A stretch of DNA of 5,950 bases from Dysgonamonadaceae bacterium. GTDB lineage: Bacteria; Bacteroidota; Bacteroidia; Bacteroidales; Azobacteroidaceae. This document shows, piece after piece, positions 1 through 5,950 of the stretch. Numbering within the stretch: the first letter of the stretch is position 1; each line of letters opens with the position of its first letter. The notes under the pieces are model-generated. The model saw only the letters and a program-made list of their open reading frames with translations. It ran no database searches and was not told where the DNA came from. Location of the stretch: NCBI GenBank assembly GCA_031261015.1, contig JAISKG010000239.1, positions 1 through 5,950 on the forward strand, written 5' to 3'. A program made the translations under genes and the position numbers.

Positions 1-1
1 C

Positions 2-235
2 AAAGTGATTTGTACCGACATCGAATGCGACGGACGTTTAGAAGGTCCCAACATCGAACTGTATCAACGAATTAAAAATGCCGATCCTGAGATTTCGCTG
101 ATTGCGAGCGGTGGCGTTAGTCAAATGGAAGACATCGAGCGCTTAGAAGAATCGCACCTTGCAGGCGTTATCATCGGTAAAGCATTGTATGAAGGAAAAA
201 TAGTATTGAAAGAACTGTTAAGGTTTATGTCCTGA
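2..235 (+). CDS. hisA: HisA, phosphoribosylformimino-5-aminoimidazole carboxamide ribotide isomerase (3' part only)
   Basis: This is the C-terminal 77 residues of HisA; the 5' part lies before the window, so the GTG at position 5 is an internal valine, not a start. HisA isomerises ProFAR to PRFAR, step four of histidine synthesis, in the cytoplasm. What is visible is the second half of a (beta/alpha)8 barrel: a TDIECDG segment right at the start, corresponding to the HisA region carrying the second catalytic aspartate, then LEGPN, then the phosphate-binding strand IASGGVS, and the family's terminal signature [13 protein letters not shown]. HisF has the same fold, but complete HisF follows directly and this fragment carries HisA-type wording. 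Its TGA shares one base with the ATG of hisF (TGATG), so translation is probably coupled. Known of the family: HisA and HisF are usually adjacent. The assignment is firm despite truncation. Confidence 0.95.
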   Translation, partial: KVICTDIECDGRLEGPNIELYQRIKNADPEISLIASGGVSQMEDIERLEESHLAGVIIGKALYEGKIVLKELLRFMS

Positions 236-990
236 TGCTAGCAAAACGAATCATACCTTGTTTGGATGTCAAAGACGGGACGACCGTCAAAGGCGTTCAT
301 TTCGTCAATTTCCGCGACGCCGGCGATCCGGTTGAACTCGGCTGGCAATACAGCGAACAGGGAGCCGATGAACTTGTGTATCTGGATATTACCGCTTCGC
401 ACGAAGCACGCAAGACTTTTGTCGATTTGGTGCGAAAAGTTGCGGCCGAAATTAATATTCCGTTTACGGTGGGCGGGGGTATCAACGAATTGAAAGATGT
501 CGATCAACTCTTGAATGCCGGAGCAGATAAGGTTTCGATCAATTCGGCGGCGATTCGCCGTCCGGAACTCATCGAGGAAATTGCCGCGCATTTCGGTTCG
601 CAAGTGTGCGTGGTAGCAATTGATGCTGAGCCTGTTGAGAATACTTGGTTTTGTTATTTGAATGGCGGAAGGATTCGCACCGAAAAAGAATTGTTATCTT
701 GGGCTAAAGAAGCTGAAAACCGCGGCGCAGGCGAAATTTTATTTACCAGCATGAAACACGATGGAGCCAAAAACGGTTATGCCAACGAAGCTTTGGCTGA
801 ATTATCAAATCGGTTGAGCATTCCGCTCATTGCTTCCGGTGGTGCAGGAAAAAAAGAAGATTTCAAAGACGTCTTTACCGTGGGAAAAGCTGATGCCGCC
901 TTGGCTGCCGGCGTTTTCCATTTCGGCGAAATCTCTATTAACGAGTTAAAAAAATATTTGCAGCATGAAGGAATTGGAGTTAGACTTTGA
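235..990 (+). CDS. hisF: HisF, imidazole glycerol phosphate synthase cyclase subunit
   Basis: HisF, with the glutaminase HisH, converts PRFAR and ammonia to imidazole glycerol phosphate and AICAR. At 251 residues it has the usual family length. The barrel is complete: it opens with [13 protein letters not shown] and contains VGGGI (79-83), VAIDA (127-131) and IASGGAGK. Both catalytic aspartates are present at the positions used in the Thermotoga enzyme (D11 and D130), as is D51. The residues that form the ammonia gate at the HisH interface are all there too (R5, E46, K99, E167), so it should work with a HisH encoded elsewhere, probably just upstream of hisA. Some loop positions that are usually conserved differ: T16 where R is common, K174 where D or N is common, A178 where T is common. 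The ATG overlaps the hisA stop by 1 nt, and the 3' end overlaps hisIE by 26 nt. Confidence 0.98.
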   Translation: MLAKRIIPCLDVKDGTTVKGVHFVNFRDAGDPVELGWQYSEQGADELVYLDITASHEARKTFVDLVRKVAAEINIPFTVGGGINELKDVDQLLNAGADKVSINSAAIRRPELIEEIAAHFGSQVCVVAIDAEPVENTWFCYLNGGRIRTEKELLSWAKEAENRGAGEILFTSMKHDGAKNGYANEALAELSNRLSIPLIASGGAGKKEDFKDVFTVGKADAALAAGVFHFGEISINELKKYLQHEGIGVRL

Positions 991-1570
991 TAAGCTCGGC
1001 GGATTGATTCCGGCGATCATCCAAGACGATCAGACGAGTAAAGTACTGATGCTGGGCTTTATGAATCGCGAGGCCTGGGCAAAAACCTGCGAAACGGGCA
1101 AGGTCACGTTTTACAGTCGCACGAAGCAACGTTTGTGGACAAAAGGCGAAACGAGCGGCCATTTTCTCCACGTTATTTCCGTGAAAGAAGATTGCGACCG
1201 CGACACTTTGCTGATCAAAGTTCGTCCCGAAGGCGCCGTTTGCCACACCGGAAACGATACATGTTTCGGCGAAGAAAACCGCGAAGACATGCTGTTTCTG
1301 AAATACTTACAGGATTTTATCGGCCGGCGGCGACGGGAAATGCCGGAAGGCTCTTACACTACTTCTTTGTTCCGTGACGGTTTGAACCGCGTATCGCAAA
1401 AAGTGGGAGAAGAAGCCGTCGAAACTCTTATCGAAGCGATGTCCGGCAACGACGAACGCTTGGTTTACGAAGGTGCCGATCTACTGTATCACCTGATTGT
1501 TCTATTGAGTTACAAAGAATTACGAATAGAAGACTTGGTTCAAGAACTTAAAAAAAGGCACCATGGATAA
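965..1570 (+). CDS. hisIE: HisIE, bifunctional phosphoribosyl-AMP cyclohydrolase / phosphoribosyl-ATP pyrophosphatase
   Basis: This fused enzyme carries out steps two and three of histidine synthesis: its C-terminal HisE domain cleaves PR-ATP to PR-AMP and pyrophosphate, and its N-terminal HisI domain opens the adenine ring to give ProFAR. HisI spans about residues 8-102 and shows [12 protein letters not shown], the metal-binding run DCDRD (76-80) and CHTGNDTC (93-100). The three cysteines C77, C93 and C100 are the expected zinc ligands, and D76, D78 and D80 the expected magnesium/catalytic aspartates. HisE spans about 108-200, an all-helical MazG-like domain with [14 protein letters not shown] (146-153) and [10 protein letters not shown]. 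The length of 201 residues is normal for the fusion. The start is the only upstream ATG in frame and lies 26 nt inside hisF, so it has no room for an independent promoter and is probably translated by coupling. The stop lies 8 nt inside the next gene. Confidence 0.98.
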   Translation: MKELELDFDKLGGLIPAIIQDDQTSKVLMLGFMNREAWAKTCETGKVTFYSRTKQRLWTKGETSGHFLHVISVKEDCDRDTLLIKVRPEGAVCHTGNDTCFGEENREDMLFLKYLQDFIGRRRREMPEGSYTTSLFRDGLNRVSQKVGEEAVETLIEAMSGNDERLVYEGADLLYHLIVLLSYKELRIEDLVQELKKRHHG

Positions 1571-2240
1571 CGATCTTTTAATCCGCTACAACGACGTAGA
1601 AATTTGTCAACGGGAGAATGTCATTTTAAATTCCGTGGCGTTGGAGCAACGCAAACGCGAATTTTTGTACATTATTGGAAAAGTCGGTTCCGGAAAAACT
1701 TCGCTTTTACAGACGTTTTACGCGGAAATTCCGGTCGAAAAAGGCTCCGCGCAGATTTTCGACTACGATTTGCGGAAGATTAAAAAGAAAGAAATCCCTT
1801 TGTTGCGTAGAAGAATTGGCATTGTTTTTCAAGATTTCCAATTGCTGATCGACCGTTCCGTCGAAGAAAATCTGCGATTTGTATTGAAAGCCACCGGTTG
1901 GAAAGACAAAAATGCAATCCGCCAACGGATTCGGGAAGTATTGCTGCAAGTGGGAATGCCGGAAAAAGGATATAAAATGCCGCACGAATTGTCGGGCGGC
2001 GAAAAACAGCGCATCGTCATTGCGCGCGCCTTGCTCAATTCGCCCGAACTGATTCTGGCAGATGAGCCTACGGGTAATCTGGATCCCGAAACCGGCAGCA
2101 AAATAGTGCAATTACTCCACGATATTTGCGACAACGGCACTGCGGTGATCATGACCACGCACAACTATTCCTTGGTACAGCATTTCCCGGGGAAAGTTAA
2201 AAAATGCGAGAACGGCGCGCTTTTCGATTACGATCTTTAG
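1563..2240 (+). CDS. ftsE: FtsE-like ABC transporter ATP-binding protein
   Basis: A complete 225-residue single-domain ABC ATPase with no membrane segments. All motifs are intact: Walker A GKVGSGKT (39-46), Q-loop Q90 in VFQDFQLL, signature LSGGE (143-147), Walker B LILADEP with D167 and E168, D-loop NLD (172-174) and switch H200. The short insert-free layout, RRRIGIVFQDFQLL and the LKATGW helix match FtsE of the MacB/LolD/FtsE group, and closely recall the protein annotated as cell-division FtsE in Bacteroides. FtsE works at the inner membrane with the permease FtsX to activate septal peptidoglycan hydrolases through periplasmic partners. No FtsX is encoded here, so a partner must be elsewhere; LolD or another export ATPase is the alternative. 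Its ATG overlaps the end of hisIE by 8 nt, so it is expressed as the last gene of the histidine run. The ABC assignment is certain; the FtsE name is likely. Confidence 0.85.
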   Translation: MDNDLLIRYNDVEICQRENVILNSVALEQRKREFLYIIGKVGSGKTSLLQTFYAEIPVEKGSAQIFDYDLRKIKKKEIPLLRRRIGIVFQDFQLLIDRSVEENLRFVLKATGWKDKNAIRQRIREVLLQVGMPEKGYKMPHELSGGEKQRIVIARALLNSPELILADEPTGNLDPETGSKIVQLLHDICDNGTAVIMTTHNYSLVQHFPGKVKKCENGALFDYDL

Positions 2241-2271
2241 AAAAAGTGAGCCTGTTTTTAGATGTTTTATT

Positions 2272-2279
2272 TATCTTTG
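2272..2279 (+). promoter_or_regulatory. Candidate Bacteroidetes-type promoter (-7 box) for lysA
   Basis: TATCTTTG in the gap before lysA matches the TAnnTTTG -7 element recognised by the Bacteroidetes primary sigma factor. Transcription would start near 2284-2288, leaving an untranslated leader of roughly 35 nt before the ATG at 2321. The -33 element is poor: the best candidate is CCTG at 2251-2254, with 17 bp between the boxes, against a TTTG consensus and a usual spacing nearer 19-21. An 8-bp motif with two free positions is expected about once or twice by chance in a window this size, so the support comes mainly from its placement in the only 80-bp gap. Confidence 0.55.
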
Positions 2280-2320
2280 CATGAAAAATACTGGTAAAAG
2301 ATTAATTTAGATTGACACGA

Positions 2321-3475
2321 ATGAAAGGAAATTTTCCTCTATCGAAATGGGAGCGTTTGCAGACTCCTTTTTATTATTACGACACGGAGCTGCTGCGTAA
2401 CACGCTGGACACGGTGAAAGCAGCCTCGGAAAAATATAATTATCACGTTCATTATGCGGTGAAAGCGAATGCTAATTCGCGTATTCTTTCAATCGTCCGC
2501 GAGTACGGAATGGGAGCCGATTGTGTGAGCGGCGGCGAGATTCAAGCAGCGTTGGAGGCCGGTTTTCCACCGGAAAAAATTGTTTTCGCCGGCGTGGGCA
2601 AAGCGGATTGGGAAATTAATTTGGGTTTGGAACACAATATTTTATGTTTCAATGTGGAGTCGATTCCCGAATTGGAAGTGATCAACGAATTGGCGCAGGC
2701 GAAAGAGAAAATCGCTTCTGTGGCTCTGCGCATCAATCCCGAAATAGACGCTCACACTCATTCTTTCATTACAACCGGAATCAAAGAAAATAAATTCGGT
2801 ATTAATTTGGATCAATTGGATAAAGTATTGGATCGACTGACCGAATTACCATACATCAAATTGATCGGATTGCATTTTCATATCGGTTCGCAAGTGCTGG
2901 ATATGAAGCCGTTTAAAAAATTATGCTCGCGTGTGAAAGAAATTCAACAGCAATTGGCCAAACGCGATGTAGCGGTCGAACATATTAATTTCGGCGGTGG
3001 ATTGGGCATTGATTACGATCATCCGAACCGCGAGCCGATTCCCGATTTTGAAACCTATTTCGAGGTTTTTCACAAACATTTTGCGGCAGCTCCCAATCAG
3101 CAGATTCATTTTGAGCCGGGACGTTCGATTGTAGCACAATGCGGCTCGTTGATATCCAGAGTCTTGTATGTCAAGGAAGGATCGGAAAAAAAGTTTGCGA
3201 TCTTGGACGCCGGATTCACCGACTTGATTCGCCCGGCGTTGTACGACGCTTATCACAAGATCGAAAATTTGTCGTCGGACGAAAAGAAAGAAACGTACGA
3301 TGTCGTCGGGCCGATTTGCGAATCGTCCGATTGTTTCGTTAAAGATATGGAATTAAATAAAGCGCATCGAGGTGATTGGATAGCGATTCGTTCGGCCGGC
3401 GCTTATGGAGAAATCATGGCTTCGCAATACAATTGCCGGTCGTTGCCCAAAGCCTATTTTTCCGATTTACTGTAA
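2321..3475 (+). CDS. lysA: LysA, diaminopimelate decarboxylase
   Basis: A PLP enzyme of the alanine-racemase-like fold (group IV decarboxylases) that decarboxylates meso-diaminopimelate to L-lysine in the cytoplasm, so it competes with peptidoglycan synthesis for the same precursor. The PLP-binding barrel shows the Schiff-base lysine K48 in HYAVKAN, HFHIGS (185-190), the glycine-rich phosphate loop GGGLG (225-229) and EPGR (265-268). The C-terminal beta domain has CES (333-335), whose cysteine completes the partner subunit's active site, and GAYGE with Y362. At 384 residues it is a compact LysA, as in Bacteroides. The reading frame extends 9 nt upstream to a TTG at 2312, but the ATG at 2321 gives MKGNFP, which agrees with relatives I remember, and is preferred. 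Carboxynorspermidine or ornithine decarboxylase are less likely given the strong LysA wording. No lysC is adjacent. The next gene starts 4 nt after its stop. Confidence 0.96.
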   Translation: MKGNFPLSKWERLQTPFYYYDTELLRNTLDTVKAASEKYNYHVHYAVKANANSRILSIVREYGMGADCVSGGEIQAALEAGFPPEKIVFAGVGKADWEINLGLEHNILCFNVESIPELEVINELAQAKEKIASVALRINPEIDAHTHSFITTGIKENKFGINLDQLDKVLDRLTELPYIKLIGLHFHIGSQVLDMKPFKKLCSRVKEIQQQLAKRDVAVEHINFGGGLGIDYDHPNREPIPDFETYFEVFHKHFAAAPNQQIHFEPGRSIVAQCGSLISRVLYVKEGSEKKFAILDAGFTDLIRPALYDAYHKIENLSSDEKKETYDVVGPICESSDCFVKDMELNKAHRGDWIAIRSAGAYGEIMASQYNCRSLPKAYFSDLL

Positions 3476-3479
3476 AAAG

Positions 3480-4676
3480 ATGAACATGGAATGGTTACAT
3501 ATTGGAATTAAATTTGATTTAGACATGGTGGCGTTGATTTTACTTTCAACGCTGGGTGCTTGTTGGCTTATTCAATTGTTTTATTATTGGATTTTTCTGG
3601 CGAAACCCTATTATTACATGCAAAAAATGCGCAAAGGGAAAATCGAATTTTCGCACGCTAAGCCGCGCGTTTCCTTGATTATTTGCGCAAAAAATGAAAC
3701 GGAAAATTTACAGGCGTTTTTACCGTCAATTTTGGAACAGAATTATCCGGAATACGAAGTCATCATCGTCAATGACGATTCGACCGACGATAGCGAGGAT
3801 GCGTTGCGTCGTATGGAAAATCAGTACAGTCATCTCTATTACACTTATATTCCGCAAGGGACGAAAAATGTCAGTCGCAAGAAATTGGGAATTGCGCTGG
3901 GGATTAAAGCTGCCAAGTACGACACTTTATTGTTTACCGAAGCTGATACTTATCCGGTGAGCGACAATTGGTTGTCGGCAATGGTTCGTCATTTTTCCCA
4001 CCGGGAAACCATTGTGCAGGGATTTTCCGCACTCGAGAAGCGAACGGGATTTATGAATAAGTTCGCCGCTTACGATTATTATTTTTGCAACATTCAAATG
4101 ATGGCGATGGTTTTGAGCCGCATTCCTTACGGAGCCAACGGCCGGAATTTGGCTTATCACCGTGTGCATTTTGATTCGCAAAAAGGTTATTCCAAATATC
4201 GCTTTTTGCAAGGCGGCGAGGATGATCTGTTTGTGAAAGAGGTTGCTACAAAAGAAAATATGGCCGTCGAAATGTCGCCCGATAGTGTAGTTTATATTCG
4301 TCGCGAAGGTTTGACCGAATGGACTGATTTTAAGATTAGCCGCGCGATTACCCGGCATTTTTACAGTCGAGGCTCACTGTTTTTTTGGCGTTTCGAGTCG
4401 ATCAGCCGGCTTCTGTTCGTGCTGGCATTTTTGGCTTGCTTGTTTTATGATTTTTGCAACGTGATTTTGTGCGGCGCGGCGATCTTAACTTTCGCTGTTC
4501 GCTTTTATACTCAATGGTTTGTGATTAACCGGACAGCCGATCCGCTGAAATTGGAAAAATATTATTTCACGCTGTTATTTTATGATCTGATGCAACCGTT
4601 TGTCAATCTGTATTTTTATATCTACCGGATATTCAGAGGGAAAAAGAATTATACTTGGAAATTGGAAAGTCGATGA
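3480..4676 (+). CDS. Membrane-anchored family 2 glycosyltransferase, substrate unknown
   Basis: A 398-residue GT2 enzyme. One hydrophobic segment (about 16-40) precedes a GT-A catalytic domain (about 62-280), followed by about three hydrophobic segments (about 308-330, 332-350, 361-385), so the active site should face the cytoplasm. Catalytic motifs: PRVSLIICAKNE at the start of the domain, the nucleotide-binding VNDDSTDDS (97-105), the DxD equivalent EAD (154-156) preceded by FT, and GGEDDLF (245-251) with the putative catalytic base E247 or D248. Processive GT2 synthases have a QxxRW motif; none is seen, and the corresponding place holds RAITRHFYSRG (288-298). It is therefore probably a single-addition transferase, acting on a lipid or lipid-linked acceptor; this is inference. 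The ATG at 3480 is preferred because it lies 4 nt after lysA; ATG at 3486 or 3525 would remove part of the N-terminus. The frame is open upstream into lysA but those codons read as shadow. It ends with an ATGA overlap with the GtrA gene. Confidence 0.88.
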   Translation: MNMEWLHIGIKFDLDMVALILLSTLGACWLIQLFYYWIFLAKPYYYMQKMRKGKIEFSHAKPRVSLIICAKNETENLQAFLPSILEQNYPEYEVIIVNDDSTDDSEDALRRMENQYSHLYYTYIPQGTKNVSRKKLGIALGIKAAKYDTLLFTEADTYPVSDNWLSAMVRHFSHRETIVQGFSALEKRTGFMNKFAAYDYYFCNIQMMAMVLSRIPYGANGRNLAYHRVHFDSQKGYSKYRFLQGGEDDLFVKEVATKENMAVEMSPDSVVYIRREGLTEWTDFKISRAITRHFYSRGSLFFWRFESISRLLFVLAFLACLFYDFCNVILCGAAILTFAVRFYTQWFVINRTADPLKLEKYYFTLLFYDLMQPFVNLYFYIYRIFRGKKNYTWKLESR

Positions 4677-5089
4677 AATTGGATAAGAGATTTTTGACGG
4701 AATTGTTTAAATACGGCATTGTCGGCGTTATGAATACGCTAATTACAGCTTTCGTGATCTGGTTTCTGATGCATGTTGTTTTTCAGGTTGACAAAGCGAA
4801 TGTTTCGGCTATGGAAATTACGGTTTCCAATGTCGTGGGGTACATTGCCGGATTGATCAACAGTTTTCTTTGGAATCGGAGTTGGACGTTTCACAGCCAA
4901 TCCGGCTGGAAATCCGATTCGTTCCGGTTTATCATTGCATTTTTGATTTGTTATATTCCTCAATTGATTTTAGTGAATGTTTTGAATCGCTATACGCCTC
5001 TGTCGGGTTATGCTTGTCAATTGATCGGAATTGTTTTTTATACGGGCGCGAATTTCCTTTGCAATAAATATTATACTTTTAGAAAATGA
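4673..5089 (+). CDS. GtrA-family four-helix membrane protein (putative polyprenyl-phosphate-sugar flippase)
   Basis: A 138-residue protein almost entirely made of membrane segments: about 12-36, 48-67, 84-104 and 113-131. It has the GtrA/PF04138 hallmarks as I know them: LFKYGIVGVMNTLI near the start, the NSFLWNRSWTF motif (63-73) after the second helix, and NFLCNKYYTFR as the closing repeat of that motif. Family members are proposed to flip undecaprenyl-phosphate-glucose, or related lipid-linked sugars, across the inner membrane, or to anchor the partner transferase; direct proof is limited. The start is the ATG at 4673, which overlaps the previous stop as ATGA. A TTG at 4655 is also in frame and would add six residues, but is less likely. 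Its own stop overlaps the next start in the same ATGA manner. That gene is a GtrB-type transferase, the standard partner, which supports the assignment. Confidence 0.92.
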   Translation: MKLDKRFLTELFKYGIVGVMNTLITAFVIWFLMHVVFQVDKANVSAMEITVSNVVGYIAGLINSFLWNRSWTFHSQSGWKSDSFRFIIAFLICYIPQLILVNVLNRYTPLSGYACQLIGIVFYTGANFLCNKYYTFRK

Positions 5090-5950
5090 AAACGCTCAGT
5101 GTGATCGTCCCTTGTTACAACGAGGAAGCTGTCGTTGATGCTTGCTATCAGCGCTTAAAGTTGGTGTTGAACACGTTGGAATTGCCGTCGCAAATCATTT
5201 TTGTGAATGACGGGAGCCGCGATCAAACTTATGCCAAATTGCCGGCCATCGCGGAAGCCGACCTGCAAACGACCGTAATTCATTTTTCGAGGAATTTTGG
5301 GCATCAAGCTGCAGTGACTGCCGGTATTCATCACTGTACTACGGATTTAGCAATAATTATCGACGCCGATTTGCAGGATCCTCCCGAATTGATTCCCGAA
5401 TTGATTGCCAAGCAGGAAGCCGAGCAGGCGAATGTGGTTTATTGTGTACGCCGCTCGCGTTTGGGCGAAAGCCGTTTCAAATTATGGTCGGCCAAAGTTT
5501 TTTACCGCACACTGAACCGGATGTCGGAAGTGCAATTTCCGTTGGATACGGGAGATTTCCGCTTAATTGATTCTCGCGTGATACACGAGTTTAACCGTTT
5601 GAAGGAACGGGGAAAATATATCAGAGGATTGATTTCGTGGATCGGATTCAAGCAAGTTCCGTTTCATTACGAGCGCGACGAGCGATTGGCGGGAGAAACG
5701 AAATATCCCTTACGTAAAATGCTGTCGTTCGGCTCTAAAGCATTGTTTTATTTTTCCAAAAAACCTTTGCTGATGGCTACGAGTTTAGGTTTTATTTCGG
5801 TCGTGATCGGCATTGTAATGGCACTTTGGTACTTGTTTGGGAAAATTTTCGGTTATACGCATGCCGAGTCGGGTTGGACTTCGATCATGATTTCGATTAT
5901 TTTCTTCGGCGGCATTCAATTGCTTACGATCGGCGTTTTGGGACAATACA
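5086..5950 (+). CDS. GtrB/DPM1-type polyprenyl-phosphate glycosyltransferase (3' end cut off by the window)
   Basis: An open frame from the ATG at 5086 to the window end gives 288 residues with no stop, and family members run to about 310-330. It belongs to the DPM1-like GT2 group (GtrB, YfdH, ArnC), which moves a sugar from UDP- or GDP-sugar to undecaprenyl phosphate on the cytoplasmic face. Motifs in order: IVPCYNEE (7-14), VNDGSRDQT (40-48), FSRNFGHQAAVTAGI (67-81), the metal site DADLQDPPE with D93, D95 and D98, DTGDFRLID (154-162), and YIRGLISWIGF (178-188) followed by RLAGETKYP. Two membrane helices follow at about 227-250 and 264-285, and GVLGQY at the edge is the start of the usual GxLGEY/GQYIGR ending. 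The sugar cannot be read from sequence; ArnC would normally sit among arn genes, which are absent. Translation is coupled to the GtrA gene by an ATGA overlap. Confidence 0.95.
   Translation, partial: MKTLSVIVPCYNEEAVVDACYQRLKLVLNTLELPSQIIFVNDGSRDQTYAKLPAIAEADLQTTVIHFSRNFGHQAAVTAGIHHCTTDLAIIIDADLQDPPELIPELIAKQEAEQANVVYCVRRSRLGESRFKLWSAKVFYRTLNRMSEVQFPLDTGDFRLIDSRVIHEFNRLKERGKYIRGLISWIGFKQVPFHYERDERLAGETKYPLRKMLSFGSKALFYFSKKPLLMATSLGFISVVIGIVMALWYLFGKIFGYTHAESGWTSIMISIIFFGGIQLLTIGVLGQY
5383..5406 (+). repeat. Exact 12-bp tandem repeat inside the GtrB-type gene
   Basis: CCCGAATTGATT occurs twice back to back and in frame, encoding PELI-PELI just after the DADLQD metal motif. Many relatives have a similar PPELIPEL run in the protein, so this is probably a codon-level coincidence on a conserved helix and not a recent duplication. 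Confidence 0.9.

Noticed and set aside
1707..2111. Minus-strand open frame of 134 codons opposite the FtsE-like gene.
   Set aside because: It is antisense to intact Walker and signature motifs of the ABC ATPase and has no recognisable content of its own.
2241..2260. AAAAAG...TGTTTTT after the FtsE-like gene as a possible terminator hairpin.
   Set aside because: Only five A-T pairs around a GC-containing loop; no GC-rich stem followed by a T run, so it is too weak to call.
2281..2310. Nine-codon open frame ATG..TAG (MKNTGKRLI) between the putative promoter and lysA, considered as a lysine leader peptide.
   Set aside because: It has only two lysines, no ribosome binding site, no attenuator hairpin nearby, and its ATG would lie at or before the predicted transcription start.
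3405..3479. Upstream extension of the GT2 reading frame into lysA.
   Set aside because: The 25 codons overlap well-supported LysA C-terminal sequence in another frame and have no glycosyltransferase character; the ATG at 3480 directly after the lysA stop is a better start.
3509..3516. TAAATTTG, a second match to the TAnnTTTG box, near the start of the GT2 gene.
   Set aside because: It lies inside the coding region, has no TTTG-like element at the right distance upstream, and one or two chance matches are expected in a window of this size.
3927..4358. Minus-strand open frame of 143 codons opposite the GT2 gene.
   Set aside because: It lies entirely opposite a strongly supported GT2 catalytic domain and its translation shows no recognisable motif or family-like pattern.
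4655..4668. Tandem 7-bp repeat TTGGAAA-TTGGAAA at the GT2/GtrA gene junction.
   Set aside because: Too short to mean much; it encodes ordinary residues at the GT2 C-terminus and its GGAAAG is too close to the GtrA ATG to be a good ribosome binding site.

Overview
The window is a gene-dense stretch with every gene on the + strand. It most likely comes from a member of the Bacteroidota, probably Bacteroidales. That assignment rests on four things seen here: a hisA-hisF-hisIE order with hisI and hisE fused; an FtsE-type ATPase overlapping the end of hisIE; a LysA whose wording closely resembles Bacteroides-type diaminopimelate decarboxylases as I remember them; and a TAnnTTTG-type (Bacteroidetes -7) promoter box in the only real intergenic gap. 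Start sites mostly lack a strong Shine-Dalgarno sequence, which also fits that phylum. I cannot name the genus.

Region 1 (1-2240) is the 3' end of a histidine operon. It holds the C-terminal third of hisA, complete hisF, complete bifunctional hisIE, and then a complete FtsE-like ABC ATPase. The genes overlap by 1, 26 and 8 nt, so the run is almost certainly one transcript with coupled translation. HisA, HisF and HisIE cover the central steps of histidine synthesis: HisE and HisI make ProFAR from PR-ATP, HisA isomerises it to PRFAR, and HisF (with HisH, not in the window) makes IGP and AICAR. The ATPase is unrelated to histidine and probably belongs to the cell-division/peptidoglycan FtsEX machinery. 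No ftsX is present here.

Region 2 (2241-2320) is an 80-bp gap with a candidate promoter. No convincing terminator is visible.

Region 3 (2321-5950) starts with lysA (last step of lysine synthesis, which consumes the peptidoglycan precursor meso-DAP). Four bases later comes a membrane-anchored family 2 glycosyltransferase, then a small GtrA-family four-helix membrane protein, then a GtrB/DPM1-type polyprenyl-phosphate glycosyltransferase that runs off the window. The last three genes are joined by two ATGA overlaps. GtrA plus GtrB-type pairs usually make and flip a polyprenyl-phosphate-linked sugar used to decorate a surface glycan, so this part looks like an envelope-glycan module whose final acceptor-specific transferase may lie downstream.

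I see no RNA genes, mobile elements, CRISPR arrays or attachment sites, and no minus-strand gene that is better than a shadow. Nothing here clearly qualifies as a previously undescribed system. The most interesting points are the uncharacterised lysA-linked glycosyltransferase module, the orphan FtsE in the his operon, and substitutions in the active-site loops of HisF.
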